Of a stretch of 64,000 bases of DNA, positions 7,981 to 16,352 are shown in pieces. The DNA is taken from assembly GCF_000023225.1 (NCBI RefSeq), contig NC_013173.1:1862501-1926500 (forward strand). The letters run 5' to 3'. How positions within the stretch are numbered: the first letter of the stretch is position 1; each line of letters starts with the position of its first letter. The stretch is from Desulfomicrobium baculatum DSM 4028. GTDB lineage: Bacteria; Desulfobacterota; Desulfovibrionia; Desulfovibrionales; Desulfomicrobiaceae. Under the pieces are notes generated by a model. The model was not told the DNA's origin. It searched no databases and worked only from the letters and a program-made list of their open reading frames with translations. A program made the translations under genes and the position numbers.

Positions 7981-10900
7981 CTAGGAAAAATCTCGAATGC
8001 GAAGTGCCATTGATTCAAGGTCATGTTCTCCAACATTTGCTGCTAGTTTAACAGTAAGATTGTGCTTCAATATGGCGAGATCAAAGAGCAATTCTGGGAT
8101 CCCTGAATCTCCGAATAAGGCCGGCAATATGTAGAATGCTCCAAAGTGACGGTATGAATTAAGAAATCTTTCTAAATTAGTACCATTGTCGGGCGTCATA
8201 GTTAGAGATCTACTGGCCATTGTCATCACTTGATTTGATTTGAAGCTGCTCGTTTCGGGCAATTTGGAGGTTAGCAGAACACAATAGTGATGCTCGTTTT
8301 GTTTCGGCAATCGCTGAATGATGGATAAAGAAATCTCTTCATTTTTATCCTGTGTACCAAACCGTTCCAACCACCGCTCAAAAATTTTTCTTCCGCCTTC
8401 CTCATTTTCAAAAAGAAACGCTATACATGGCGGCTGGGAAGGGCTGAATTGAGCATAAGCTGTTCCTCTCCACTGTGCTTGATTCCAAGCATGAATATCA
8501 ATGACAGATTTAACGCTATATGCCCGGTGATCTTTTGGCATCGGCGGTCTGTCACTTTGAGATTCTATTTTATCATCTTCTTCTGTAAGTGGAACAAGGT
8601 TTAGCGCCGGGCGTTCGCTATGTAATTCGTAAGATTTCTGTATGGCGTCTTGCCAGTCTGCTATTCTGGAAATGCTGCGCGTCGCTATCCTGTGGTAACT
8701 GGTAGAGGCTAGCGCCACCATTGTCATTCTGTGCTGTACCGCCTCATCTGTATAAAGATTTTTCAGAAATTTATCTGCATCTTCAATGATACAGCATGCG
8801 GCAAGGACGTGGCCTGATACTTTCGCCCAGAATTTATGAATCTCGTTTTGATTTTCAAAGCTACTGGGAGAAAGATTAATGGGCCAGGTGATAGTGCCGG
8901 TTATATCCATGGCGCTCATTTCAAAAGATGGCTCGGGTGCTTTAGTGCATTCCACCACATTAAGCCGTAATTTTTCTGTATGAGGAACAATGCGCTGTTC
9001 AATCGCGGTGGCAAAGAAGGCCTCCAAAGAACCCAAAACAGCTTCCGCAATAAGGACGGATTGAGTGCTGCCTTCAACATGGATTTCAACGGTCATACCC
9101 AGAATAGTTGTGTTTAAAGTCTGCGGTTCTTCGGTGTTCAGGACAAGAGAGGCGCGCAGATTATGTGCAACAGGCTGGCTTGCGAGCATTGAAAAAATGC
9201 GGTTTGCATCTTCATCGGATTCATCCTCAGGTAAGCTGCCGTCGGCCCGTAAAACATCGGCATGGCCAAGAGTATAAAGAAGCGCAGACCGCGCCATAAA
9301 TAATCCGAGAGCATCAAGGATATCCGGCAGATTCTCCAGATTACGAAGATCAGGTTCAGTCAAATTCAGTAACAGGCTGCCCAGCGCCATATCAAATTTC
9401 CGAATATCTTCGCTGACCTTTTCTTTCGAATCGTCTGCCAATGGAAGAGTGGCCAGAGCGCCGTTTAATAATTGAATCGAAAAGAGGAAATCGGGAATGT
9501 GACACAATTCCAGCGATATCCACGCCCAGATTTTCATCGTTGGAACAAAGCTAACCGGCAATGCACTGTCTTCTTCACCTTCCATAACAAGGGATGCGGC
9601 AAGAAAGGCACAGCTTGCCCGCGCAGCCCACAACAGGCCAGCACTCCGGTAGGCAAGCATCAACAGTTGAAGGGCTTCGATGAGATGTTCCGTGTACTCC
9701 TTTTTTGTCAGCCCTATAGCGGCTTTTCCAAGCAGGCGGATCATTTCAAAGTTATTATCAAAATCCAGCTTCTGTGCCCGTTTAAGGAGTATCAAAGCGC
9801 CTTCGGCTTCACTTTTCCGTTTGGAAACAAATTTTGCCGTTTTTTCTACCAGATCGTTGTAAGCGGGATCATTCCCTGCCACATTTCCGGCGACTTCCAC
9901 CATTTGCACCAACCGGTCAGCTTTATACTCGCCAAGTCCGCTTGCTTTTTCCAAGGTTGCGGAAAAATCGCTCCAAACGCTGGCCAATTCCTCGCGTTTA
10001 TTATCAAGCATAGCTTGGTTCATCCGGATAATAAGGAGAGAGGTTTGCGCTTCAAGTGCATTGTTGGGACGATCTTTATCTGTTGCTATCTTTCCTAACG
10101 CGTCCTTGAGCCTACCTGTGCGCTCCTCCAGCCTGCATTCATCGCGGGATATATGGTCATGAATAACGGAATTTACGAAGAGTTGAAGCAGATTGCTTAA
10201 AAATTCCAGATTCAAAGCATGATCGGATTTAAGCACCAGCGTTTCAAAGGTTTCATATGAACTCTTTAAAAAATGAAAATCATCAAACCACCAGAATGCC
10301 GTCCAAATATGTTCGTATTTGGCTTCCAACTTTTGCCGGTAGGTACCGTCTGCCTCTGCCAGTCGGATAGCTCGGAGAAATCTTCCGTCTGTTTCGTGGC
10401 GTGGACGTTCCATATTCCGGGAGAGCTTTGCCGCCAAGAGGGCTTCTGTAACCCGCTGTTGTTCCATGCCTGCAAAGGCATCAGGGTCATCAATGGACTT
10501 TTCAATTTCTGTCAGTTGCTTTGTCCGTGAATAGTCCGTTGGCCCCAGTCTTAGCGGATCATCTTTGGCTTCGCCGATTTTCAGGTAATTGTAGGCAATA
10601 TCTTTACGATCATTTTCTATGATCTCTTTTACGATCCATGATCGATCGTGAATTGTAACCGGAATACCAAATTGTTCTGAAAGCTCATCCTCGATACGGG
10701 CACGAACCTTATCCCGTGCAAACCTGCTCGTGACAAAAAATATCCTTTTGTAATCACGCTCCGTTTCAACAATGCCTTTCACATCACTGCGAACCTTTAC
10801 TGACCATTTATTTTCAGCACTAAAAGCAAAAGCCCATCGCTCCTGTGCTGACTTTAGCTCGCCAACATAAAACAAAGCCGCAACTTCTTCAGCTACGGGG

Positions 10901-11178
10901 TATGTTTCAGTATCAGCCTTGCTATCGCCTCCGCCATCCGGCCCCGTATGCGCGCGTAAGTTTGGACAAACCGTCCGTTCGCAGAGTTTCCGGCAAAAGA
11001 TTTCAAAGTCATGTGTTTGATTGCGAGAGGTAATAGAATTTAAATGGTATTCTAACGTGGGAGTGTCCAGAAAGTAGGCTATCCGGTCTTGGGTATCCGA
11101 ATAATATTCAGGCCGTAGTCCCCTCATGAATTGAGATGGTGAGATTATCTCCATATGTGATTCTTTATCTTTGGCCAT
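7981..11178 (-). CDS. large PD-(D/E)XK-like nuclease with helical-repeat tail, probable defence protein
   Basis: A 1065-residue protein of lower GC than the host. The N-terminal 190 residues contain H-D-F-E-x-F-C-R-K-L-C at 56-66, TGPDGGGDSKAD at 78-89 and WAFAFSAENKW at 115-125. Asp85 and Glu122-x-Lys124 give the D...ExK pattern of the restriction-endonuclease fold; similar N-termini occur in front of various predicted antiphage proteins. The remaining 850 residues look all-helical with TPR-like periodicity in places and have no P-loop, so it is not a STAND/Avs ATPase. I infer a single-gene nuclease effector with a long sensor or scaffold part. The start ATG at 11178 has only a weak GAGAG before it; Met9 is an alternative. 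Confidence 0.65.
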   Translation of the reverse strand: MAKDKESHMEIISPSQFMRGLRPEYYSDTQDRIAYFLDTPTLEYHLNSITSRNQTHDFEIFCRKLCERTVCPNLRAHTGPDGGGDSKADTETYPVAEEVAALFYVGELKSAQERWAFAFSAENKWSVKVRSDVKGIVETERDYKRIFFVTSRFARDKVRARIEDELSEQFGIPVTIHDRSWIVKEIIENDRKDIAYNYLKIGEAKDDPLRLGPTDYSRTKQLTEIEKSIDDPDAFAGMEQQRVTEALLAAKLSRNMERPRHETDGRFLRAIRLAEADGTYRQKLEAKYEHIWTAFWWFDDFHFLKSSYETFETLVLKSDHALNLEFLSNLLQLFVNSVIHDHISRDECRLEERTGRLKDALGKIATDKDRPNNALEAQTSLLIIRMNQAMLDNKREELASVWSDFSATLEKASGLGEYKADRLVQMVEVAGNVAGNDPAYNDLVEKTAKFVSKRKSEAEGALILLKRAQKLDFDNNFEMIRLLGKAAIGLTKKEYTEHLIEALQLLMLAYRSAGLLWAARASCAFLAASLVMEGEEDSALPVSFVPTMKIWAWISLELCHIPDFLFSIQLLNGALATLPLADDSKEKVSEDIRKFDMALGSLLLNLTEPDLRNLENLPDILDALGLFMARSALLYTLGHADVLRADGSLPEDESDEDANRIFSMLASQPVAHNLRASLVLNTEEPQTLNTTILGMTVEIHVEGSTQSVLIAEAVLGSLEAFFATAIEQRIVPHTEKLRLNVVECTKAPEPSFEMSAMDITGTITWPINLSPSSFENQNEIHKFWAKVSGHVLAACCIIEDADKFLKNLYTDEAVQHRMTMVALASTSYHRIATRSISRIADWQDAIQKSYELHSERPALNLVPLTEEDDKIESQSDRPPMPKDHRAYSVKSVIDIHAWNQAQWRGTAYAQFSPSQPPCIAFLFENEEGGRKIFERWLERFGTQDKNEEISLSIIQRLPKQNEHHYCVLLTSKLPETSSFKSNQVMTMASRSLTMTPDNGTNLERFLNSYRHFGAFYILPALFGDSGIPELLFDLAILKHNLTVKLAANVGEHDLESMALRIRDFS

Positions 11179-11316
11179 TACTCTCTACTTTATAGTAATC
11201 AAAAACGTCCGCTTGGGTCGATATCGAACTTACTACGCTCAACGTGGAGTTCAGTGGTGAAATTCTGCGAATCCGCTGGAACGATTTGTTGAGCAATTTA
11301 TATTAACTTTTAGAAA

Positions 11317-12651
11317 TTAACCAAACTCCTCTGAGAGATCTAAAACATACACTCCTAATCTTTCCTTATGTGGAGGATATATATCTGAAAGTAATTTTTC
11401 TGTTTCTTCTCTATTATTTGAATTTGGAGCAATTAGTTTGTAGTTTTCGTGATTTAGCATTTCAGAAAACGTTTTATATATCCTTATTTCTTTTACTGTT
11501 CGAACGAGTCGTTCGTCACGAGACATAAAAACTATAGATTCACCACTCTTTATTGTTTTGATGTTGTCATACCCAACTCTAACCTCTAAAGTTTTTTTGC
11601 CTCTTTTTATAAACTCTAAAAAATTCTTTTTTAGTCTTATAATTCTCATAAAGCGATCCCTCTCAAACTCCTTACTCCATTGTTGAGTTGCTATACCAAC
11701 TTGATATGCATCAGGCATTACACCATCCATCTGCCAACCAGCTTGTTCCAAAAATCTTACTTGTTCAGCGTCTGGTACTATATGAACATATACTTTCCTG
11801 CCATATTCTCTCAATAAACCTGGTACATCGAACAATAGAGCAAAAAATGCAGACGAATCTTTTGCCACAAATGGCATGAGCTTTATTGGCTCCCCTTTCT
11901 TAGGGGTAGCCCCTGTAACTCCAAGGACTTTTCCGTAACTATCTGTAGCTGTAAAGATAAGCTTGTATTTTGAATCAATATCTTTTGAATCTCTTCGATT
12001 ATGACCATCAAATAATTTTTCAACCCATTCGTCATTAATACCAATAAAATCGTTAGGCAACTCTTCGAGAAGGATTCTCTTCACTTGCTCTTTGTTTTTG
12101 TCATCAAGAGGCAAAACTGAAATATGGTCAAAATCAAATTCATCATCTCCAGATATATGTTCAAAACTTTTATAAAGCATATATTCTGTATGACCGTCTT
12201 TGTAATGATTTTCGCTTTTACCTGCCAAAATAAAATTATTTTTCAAGAATAAACCTAATGCCTTTCTATTTTTTTCAGCAACAGTACAATATAATTGTCT
12301 ACAATTATTTTTCTGAGCATATTGCTCAGCAGTTTTGATCAAAAAATTTCCTATGCCATTTTTACCTCTAAAATCTTTATGAACGATTAACGGGCTAATT
12401 TTACATGTTTTTTGTCGCTTGAGTACGAGGTGCAATAAACCTGCTTTATTACCATTTAGCTCTACAATAAACATTTCCTGCTTTAACGAAAAAAAGCCAA
12501 TTTTATCGATTCCACCAGAGTTATGAGCATTGAAAATTCTCATAGCATGTGCATAATGGTCGCCACCATAAAATGGAGATAGTGCCTCTACCATTAAATT
12601 AATAACAAAATCTTTATCTTCAAAAGTGGCAGATCGTATACGTAAAAGCAT
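11317..12651 (-). CDS. GNAT acetyltransferase fused to a second GNAT-like part and an ASCH domain
   Basis: A 444-residue AT-rich gene. Residues about 1-165 form a GNAT domain, with the acetyl-CoA loop in RGKNGIGNFLIKTAE and a downstream N-R-K-A-L-G-L-F-L-K-N-N-F motif. Residues about 175-330 look like a second, diverged GNAT fold (GVTGATPKKGEPIKLMPF; EQAGWQMDG). Residues about 335-444 match the ASCH fold, with F-I-K-R-G-K-K-T-L-E-V-R-V at its start; ASCH domains bind RNA or modified bases. The ATG at 12651 is used although a TTG precedes it. It follows the small membrane gene by 13 bp, so they may share a transcript. A target RNA or protein is not known. Confidence 0.7.
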   Translation of the reverse strand: MLLRIRSATFEDKDFVINLMVEALSPFYGGDHYAHAMRIFNAHNSGGIDKIGFFSLKQEMFIVELNGNKAGLLHLVLKRQKTCKISPLIVHKDFRGKNGIGNFLIKTAEQYAQKNNCRQLYCTVAEKNRKALGLFLKNNFILAGKSENHYKDGHTEYMLYKSFEHISGDDEFDFDHISVLPLDDKNKEQVKRILLEELPNDFIGINDEWVEKLFDGHNRRDSKDIDSKYKLIFTATDSYGKVLGVTGATPKKGEPIKLMPFVAKDSSAFFALLFDVPGLLREYGRKVYVHIVPDAEQVRFLEQAGWQMDGVMPDAYQVGIATQQWSKEFERDRFMRIIRLKKNFLEFIKRGKKTLEVRVGYDNIKTIKSGESIVFMSRDERLVRTVKEIRIYKTFSEMLNHENYKLIAPNSNNREETEKLLSDIYPPHKERLGVYVLDLSEEFG

Positions 12652-12664
12652 CAATATAAAACCT

Positions 12665-13075
12665 TTAAATTTTAGTTGGCAAAGCGATAATTCCTAACCA
12701 AGCTCCGCCAGCAAAACTTAAAATTGAGAGAAATAGAGTAGAAAGCAAAACTACCCTAAGCACTGTACCATTAAATAAGAAAGGTCGTTTTTTAAACGCT
12801 TCCTCTTTAAAATATGTAAATTGAGTCATGTAACCCAGGATCGCAGAAATACCACCGAGAACGACACCAATAATAAAAAATGTTGCAGATATTTTTAGAT
12901 TTTTTGACATAGACAAATAAATATTTTTTTCGATATCACCAATAAAAGTTAATGTTGCTATTAAAGCACCACCATTAATTAAAATTGAAATCGATACTGC
13001 TTGAGTAACAAAACCAAGGAATGATTTATAAAGTTCGACAAACTGCTCTTTTGACATTCTTTCGAATTCAATCAT
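12665..13075 (-). CDS. small membrane protein, about three or four helices
   Basis: A 136-residue protein with hydrophobic segments at about 20-46, 62-86 and 104-132, separated by short charged loops (Y-F-K-E-E-A-F-K-K-R). No signature motif was recognised. The ATG at 13075 is preferred over a GTG at 13087; the spacing of a weak GGA is better for the former. It lies directly upstream of the GNAT/ASCH gene and 75 bp after the CARF-2TM gene in the same direction, in the AT-richest part of the island. It could be an accessory to either. Confidence 0.6.
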   Translation of the reverse strand: MIEFERMSKEQFVELYKSFLGFVTQAVSISILINGGALIATLTFIGDIEKNIYLSMSKNLKISATFFIIGVVLGGISAILGYMTQFTYFKEEAFKKRPFLFNGTVLRVVLLSTLFLSILSFAGGAWLGIIALPTKI

Positions 13076-13162
13076 TTTAGCATCCACTTACTTATTAGTA
13101 TTTCGATGATTTTTTTCTAAGCACAACGCAGTGTTCACCGATTTATCCGGTGTAACACCTTG

Positions 13163-13807
13163 TTATATATTTTTAACTCTCAGGCTTATAATTGCCAGAT
13201 AGAGACCTGCCGCACCAATCATAAGGCTGAATAAATTCACAAGATCTTCCGGTACAACAAAAGATGGGATAAAAATCTTAGACACAGATACAACCAAGAA
13301 CACAGAAAATAGAATGCCAAAAGCGATGATCACATGCCGCTTATGAAAATGTTCCTTATAAAGTGAAGACAATGCTCCCGAACTCATAAGATCTGAATAA
13401 CGGTGGTTACCATCAACCAAAATCCAGTCTTCATCTTTTTTGAAGCGTTTCAACCAATTTAGTTGGCAAACATGTACACGCCGAATACCAATGGCGGCCG
13501 CAGAGAAATTAATTGCTAATTCTTTGCTTACTGCTGTCACGTCCACCACATCCCATCCCTCCACAACGCTCACATAGTTTTCGCTAGCACGCTCGATCTC
13601 CAACTTTACTCTAGTAGCTTTTGCATATCGAGAATTACTAAGAAGTGAGACAAGTCGCTTTTGAATATTTGACACAAAGTTTTCATCTGGGTCAGAATCA
13701 ACGAATGAAAGCATTATGTGCTCTACTGAATACTCTTCACAGATTGCAGACATTACATTAACATACGTGTCCACCGTTGTACTTTGAACCATAATTTTTG
13801 CCTTCAC
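13163..13807 (-). CDS. CARF-like sensor with two C-terminal membrane helices (mCpol-partner effector)
   Basis: A 214-residue protein. Residues 1-150 look like an alpha/beta Rossmann-type domain; VVDVTAVSKE at 87-96 followed by a helix and RRVHVCQLNW at 109-118 resembles the D-x-T-x-x-x-K loop and next strand of CARF domains, which bind cyclic oligonucleotides. Two membrane helices lie at about 158-180 and 187-209. The GTG start overlaps the mCpol stop by four bases (GTGA), with GAGGTG five bases upstream inside mCpol, so translation is coupled. A nucleotide-gated membrane effector is inferred from the pairing with a Cas10-like polymerase. The CARF assignment rests on a short motif and needs structural support. 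Confidence 0.65.
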   Translation of the reverse strand: MKAKIMVQSTTVDTYVNVMSAICEEYSVEHIMLSFVDSDPDENFVSNIQKRLVSLLSNSRYAKATRVKLEIERASENYVSVVEGWDVVDVTAVSKELAINFSAAAIGIRRVHVCQLNWLKRFKKDEDWILVDGNHRYSDLMSSGALSSLYKEHFHKRHVIIAFGILFSVFLVVSVSKIFIPSFVVPEDLVNLFSLMIGAAGLYLAIISLRVKNI

Positions 13808-14142
13808 AAAATCACCTCAATGCGCCTCTTCCCTAGTCCTTTTGCCTTTTTAAGGGCTAATGTCGCATCACAACAATTGGCTCCTATACCTGCAGAAAAA
13901 GTCAAACCACCAAGTGATAGGCGCTCTAAATTTAGATCAATCTCGTGTTTAGAGTAGGCCAATAGACTGTCGCCACCACAAAAAACGATAGTGGCTGAAT
14001 TCTCTTCGAAGTAAGTTTTTAGCTGAACCAAAGATTCGCAAACCTCTTCCGAAAGCATTTGTATTGATTTCAGATCACCTAATAGGGCAAACTTTTCGAG
14101 CTTCGCCCCAATGTCATCCCCATCTATGGCATAAAAGTACAC
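13804..14142 (-). CDS. mCpol: minimal CRISPR-polymerase (Cas10 palm-like) cyclic-nucleotide synthase
   Basis: A 112-residue protein that is essentially one Cas10/GGDEF-type palm domain. It starts with Y-A-I-D-G-D-D-I-G-A (first catalytic Asp at 7-10), has the second metal motif CGGDS at 55-59, and ends with TFSAGIGAN and DATLALKKAKGLGKRRI, the standard final helix and strand of Cas10 palms. The length equals the stand-alone mCpol family predicted to make cyclic oligonucleotides. Such enzymes with membrane effectors were recently reported as the antiphage system Panoptes, in which the signal keeps the effector off. The GTG start has GGAGG six bases upstream. No cas genes or CRISPR array are nearby. 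Confidence 0.85.
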   Translation of the reverse strand: MYFYAIDGDDIGAKLEKFALLGDLKSIQMLSEEVCESLVQLKTYFEENSATIVFCGGDSLLAYSKHEIDLNLERLSLGGLTFSAGIGANCCDATLALKKAKGLGKRRIEVIL

Positions 14143-14165
14143 AAATACCCTCCAATCTATGATGT

Positions 14166-14278
14166 ATAACAGTGTTATTATCCGGACTTCGCCAAAATGG
14201 CAGCCCGTTGATTATTGAATTTACAGCAGCAAGTTTTGATTTCGTACATATATCACTAATTATTCAATATTATTGAAT
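14166..14278. promoter_or_regulatory. inverted repeats upstream of the mCpol operon
   Basis: ATAACA-g-TGTTAT at 14166-14178 is a perfect six-base-arm palindrome 24 bp before the mCpol start. ATTCAATA-t-TATTGAAT at 14262-14278 has perfect eight-base arms, and another TATTGAAT half-site is at 14213-14220. They are candidate repressor sites. The whole spacer 14143-14490 is very AT-rich and holds no gene that I can support. Confidence 0.45.
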
Positions 14279-14490
14279 ATTTCTCCAACAACTATCATCA
14301 GCTTGGCTATGAAGTCAGCTTTATACCTCTAACTGAAGTCAGGGTTATGCGGAACCCACAAGCGCATCTGAACAAAATTGCATCCCATCGAGGAAAATAA
14401 TGCTACGGATGACTTTTCGAATACGGGAACTGCAAACGCGAAGACGCCAGAAAGGGGTCGTGCCTTCCTTTGACTCATCGTCTTCAACCA

Positions 14491-14724
14491 TCAGGAAGCA
14501 GTGGATTTCACAGAATCGGCCGCCCAGCTCTCCTTTTCCACCCAATACGCCTGCCTATGCCCCTTCCTCTCATACTCTCGCACCAAAGCCAGCGCCTCTT
14601 CTTCCGTCAACCCGCTCCGAACCAGAAACTCATTGTTATTGTCATCCAGGCGCCAGACGGAAAAGGCCGACTCACCTTGGTTGCCATTCTTTTCCATTCC
14701 ATCCTGATCTTTTCGGTCACGCAT
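14491..14724 (-). CDS. small hypothetical protein, 77 residues
   Basis: A short soluble protein with a polar start and a compact core, F-S-V-W-R-L-D-D-N-N-N-E-F-L-V, then L-T-E-E-E-A-L-A-L-V-R-E-Y-E-R-K-G-H and A-Y-W-V-E-K. The pattern (strand, helix, strand) resembles a tiny SPOR-like or similar fold, but I cannot name it. GGAGG five bases before the second of two adjacent ATG codons decides the start at 14724; the first ATG at 14727 is possible. Composition returns to host level, so it probably marks the right edge of the AT-rich island. Confidence 0.6.
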   Translation of the reverse strand: MRDRKDQDGMEKNGNQGESAFSVWRLDDNNNEFLVRSGLTEEEALALVREYERKGHRQAYWVEKESWAADSVKSTAS

Positions 14725-15175
14725 CATTGCCTCCAAAGGGATCAATGATCATAAAATTTTTTAGGCCATACATCACATGAAACAGGCAAGCAACTTAATT
14801 TTCCATTGTCATACATAGGACTCACTCATGTACTACAATATCGTGCAAGAGTACTCGACTACGCAATGAACCGTTCACAAACACCCCTCATTTACCTACC
14901 GCATGATTCAACCCATCTGCTTAGCATCCAGTAAAAATTTGTCGAAACATCTCATAACTCGTCCCCATCCATCGCCAACATAAATTCCGTAAAAATCATC
15001 GCCTGAAACTTCCGGTCCGCTTCCCCGGCATCCGCCGGGTGGACTCAAAGCGCGGAAGCGGAGGTCATTTGCGGCAACAATGGCCGCATTCGCAGACTCT
15101 TCGCGATCCATGCACGCAGGACGCAGCCAATACGCCCCGGCTCCAGCAATTTCACTCAATTTTAAGGGAGAGCTC
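14725..15175. other. intergenic region, nothing recognised
   Basis: A 451-bp divergent spacer between the 77-residue gene and the DUF2235 gene. It contains no convincing hairpin, RNA gene or coding frame with a ribosome-binding site. The AT-rich left half probably carries the promoter for the minus-strand gene. Confidence 0.45.
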
Positions 15176-16225
15176 ATGTCCAAACGCATCGTCATCTGTG
15201 CCGACGGCACCTGGAATACTCCGGATCAGAAAGATGAAGGGGTGGTTTCGCCGACCAATGTGGCCAGGCTGGCCATGTGTGTGGCGCCGTTTGCGGGGGA
15301 TGGTCGGCGACAGCTGCTTTATTACGAGTCCGGCGTGGGCACGCGGTGGTATGACAGGATACGGGGCGGGATTTCCGGGGTGGGGATTTCGAGGGTCATT
15401 CTGCAGGCGTACCGGTTTCTGATGGAACAGTACGAGGACGGCGACGACATCTTTCTGTTCGGCTTCAGCCGTGGGGCCTACACTGTGCGCAGTCTGTCCG
15501 GGTTGCTGCGCAATTCGGGACTCTTATGCACGAACTACCTGCACAAGCTGGACGACGCTTACCGGCTCTACCGCCGCCGCGACAAGCAGTCCCACCCACG
15601 GGCCATCGAGTCCGAACTCTTTCGCCGCACCTATTCCCGCGAGGTCCGCGTGCACTGCATCGGTGTGTGGGACACGGTGGGGGCGCTGGGTATCCCGTCC
15701 AGGAACTTCGACATCTTCAACAAGCTCTTAAACGTCGAATTCCACGACGTGGAACTGAGCAGCCGCATCAACAACGCCTTTCAGGCCCTGGCCATCGACG
15801 AGCGCCGCAGCGCGTTCGAGCCCTGCGTGTGGAGACAGCAGGAAGGGTCCTACTGCCAGCGACTGGAGCAGGTCTGGTTTGCGGGCGTGCATTCCAATAT
15901 CGGCGGGGGCTACCGGGATACCGGCCTCTCGGACATCGCCCTGACCTGGATGATGGAGCGGGCGGAAGAATGCGGCCTTGAGTTCGACCCCGCCCCCATG
16001 AAGCGCCTAGACCTTGCAATCCGCCCGGCCTGGGACGGCCAGTTGGTGGACTCCAAAAAGGGGCTCTACAGCCTTTTCCCGGACCACATCCGCCCCATCG
16101 AACCCTCCGCTGCCGACGACAACACCGCCGTGGCTCCGCAGGCCTGGCAACGCTTCGACGCCGACCCGGCCTACCGGTCAAGCTGCCCCAACCTGGCCCG
16201 GCTTGACCGAGACGGACGACCTTGA
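15176..16225 (+). CDS. DUF2235 alpha/beta hydrolase
   Basis: A 349-residue protein beginning K-R-I-V-I-C-A-D-G-T-W-N, the hallmark of DUF2235, with the nucleophile elbow GFSRGAYTVRSLSGLL giving a G-x-S-x-G serine, and conserved later blocks V-R-V-H-C-I-G-V-W-D-T-V-G-A-L-G and E-Q-V-W-F-A-G-V-H-S-N-I-G-G-G-Y that usually provide the Asp and His. The family includes the Tle1 phospholipase effectors of type VI secretion, but no secretion genes or immunity gene flank this one and there is no signal peptide. AAGGGAG six bases before the ATG fixes the start; an upstream in-frame start would lack it. Substrate unknown. Confidence 0.85.
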   Translation: MSKRIVICADGTWNTPDQKDEGVVSPTNVARLAMCVAPFAGDGRRQLLYYESGVGTRWYDRIRGGISGVGISRVILQAYRFLMEQYEDGDDIFLFGFSRGAYTVRSLSGLLRNSGLLCTNYLHKLDDAYRLYRRRDKQSHPRAIESELFRRTYSREVRVHCIGVWDTVGALGIPSRNFDIFNKLLNVEFHDVELSSRINNAFQALAIDERRSAFEPCVWRQQEGSYCQRLEQVWFAGVHSNIGGGYRDTGLSDIALTWMMERAEECGLEFDPAPMKRLDLAIRPAWDGQLVDSKKGLYSLFPDHIRPIEPSAADDNTAVAPQAWQRFDADPAYRSSCPNLARLDRDGRP

Positions 16226-16352
16226 GGCACGATTGCTGAAGATAATCCCTCTCGCTGCCTGTTTCCTTTTTCCGCGTTTTGTCGCACGATCATGAAATGT
16301 TTCGCGCAACCTTGCACGGCGACAAACGTTGAACCAACAGACCAAAAAATGC

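Noticed and set aside
13804-14142. GGDEF diguanylate cyclase
   Set aside because: The palm is too short, has DGDD at the N-terminus and GGDS instead of GG[DE]EF; the final helix matches Cas10-type mCpol better.
15176-16225. Type VI secretion effector
   Set aside because: DUF2235 fits, but no VgrG, PAAR, adaptor or immunity gene lies nearby, so only the hydrolase family is claimed.
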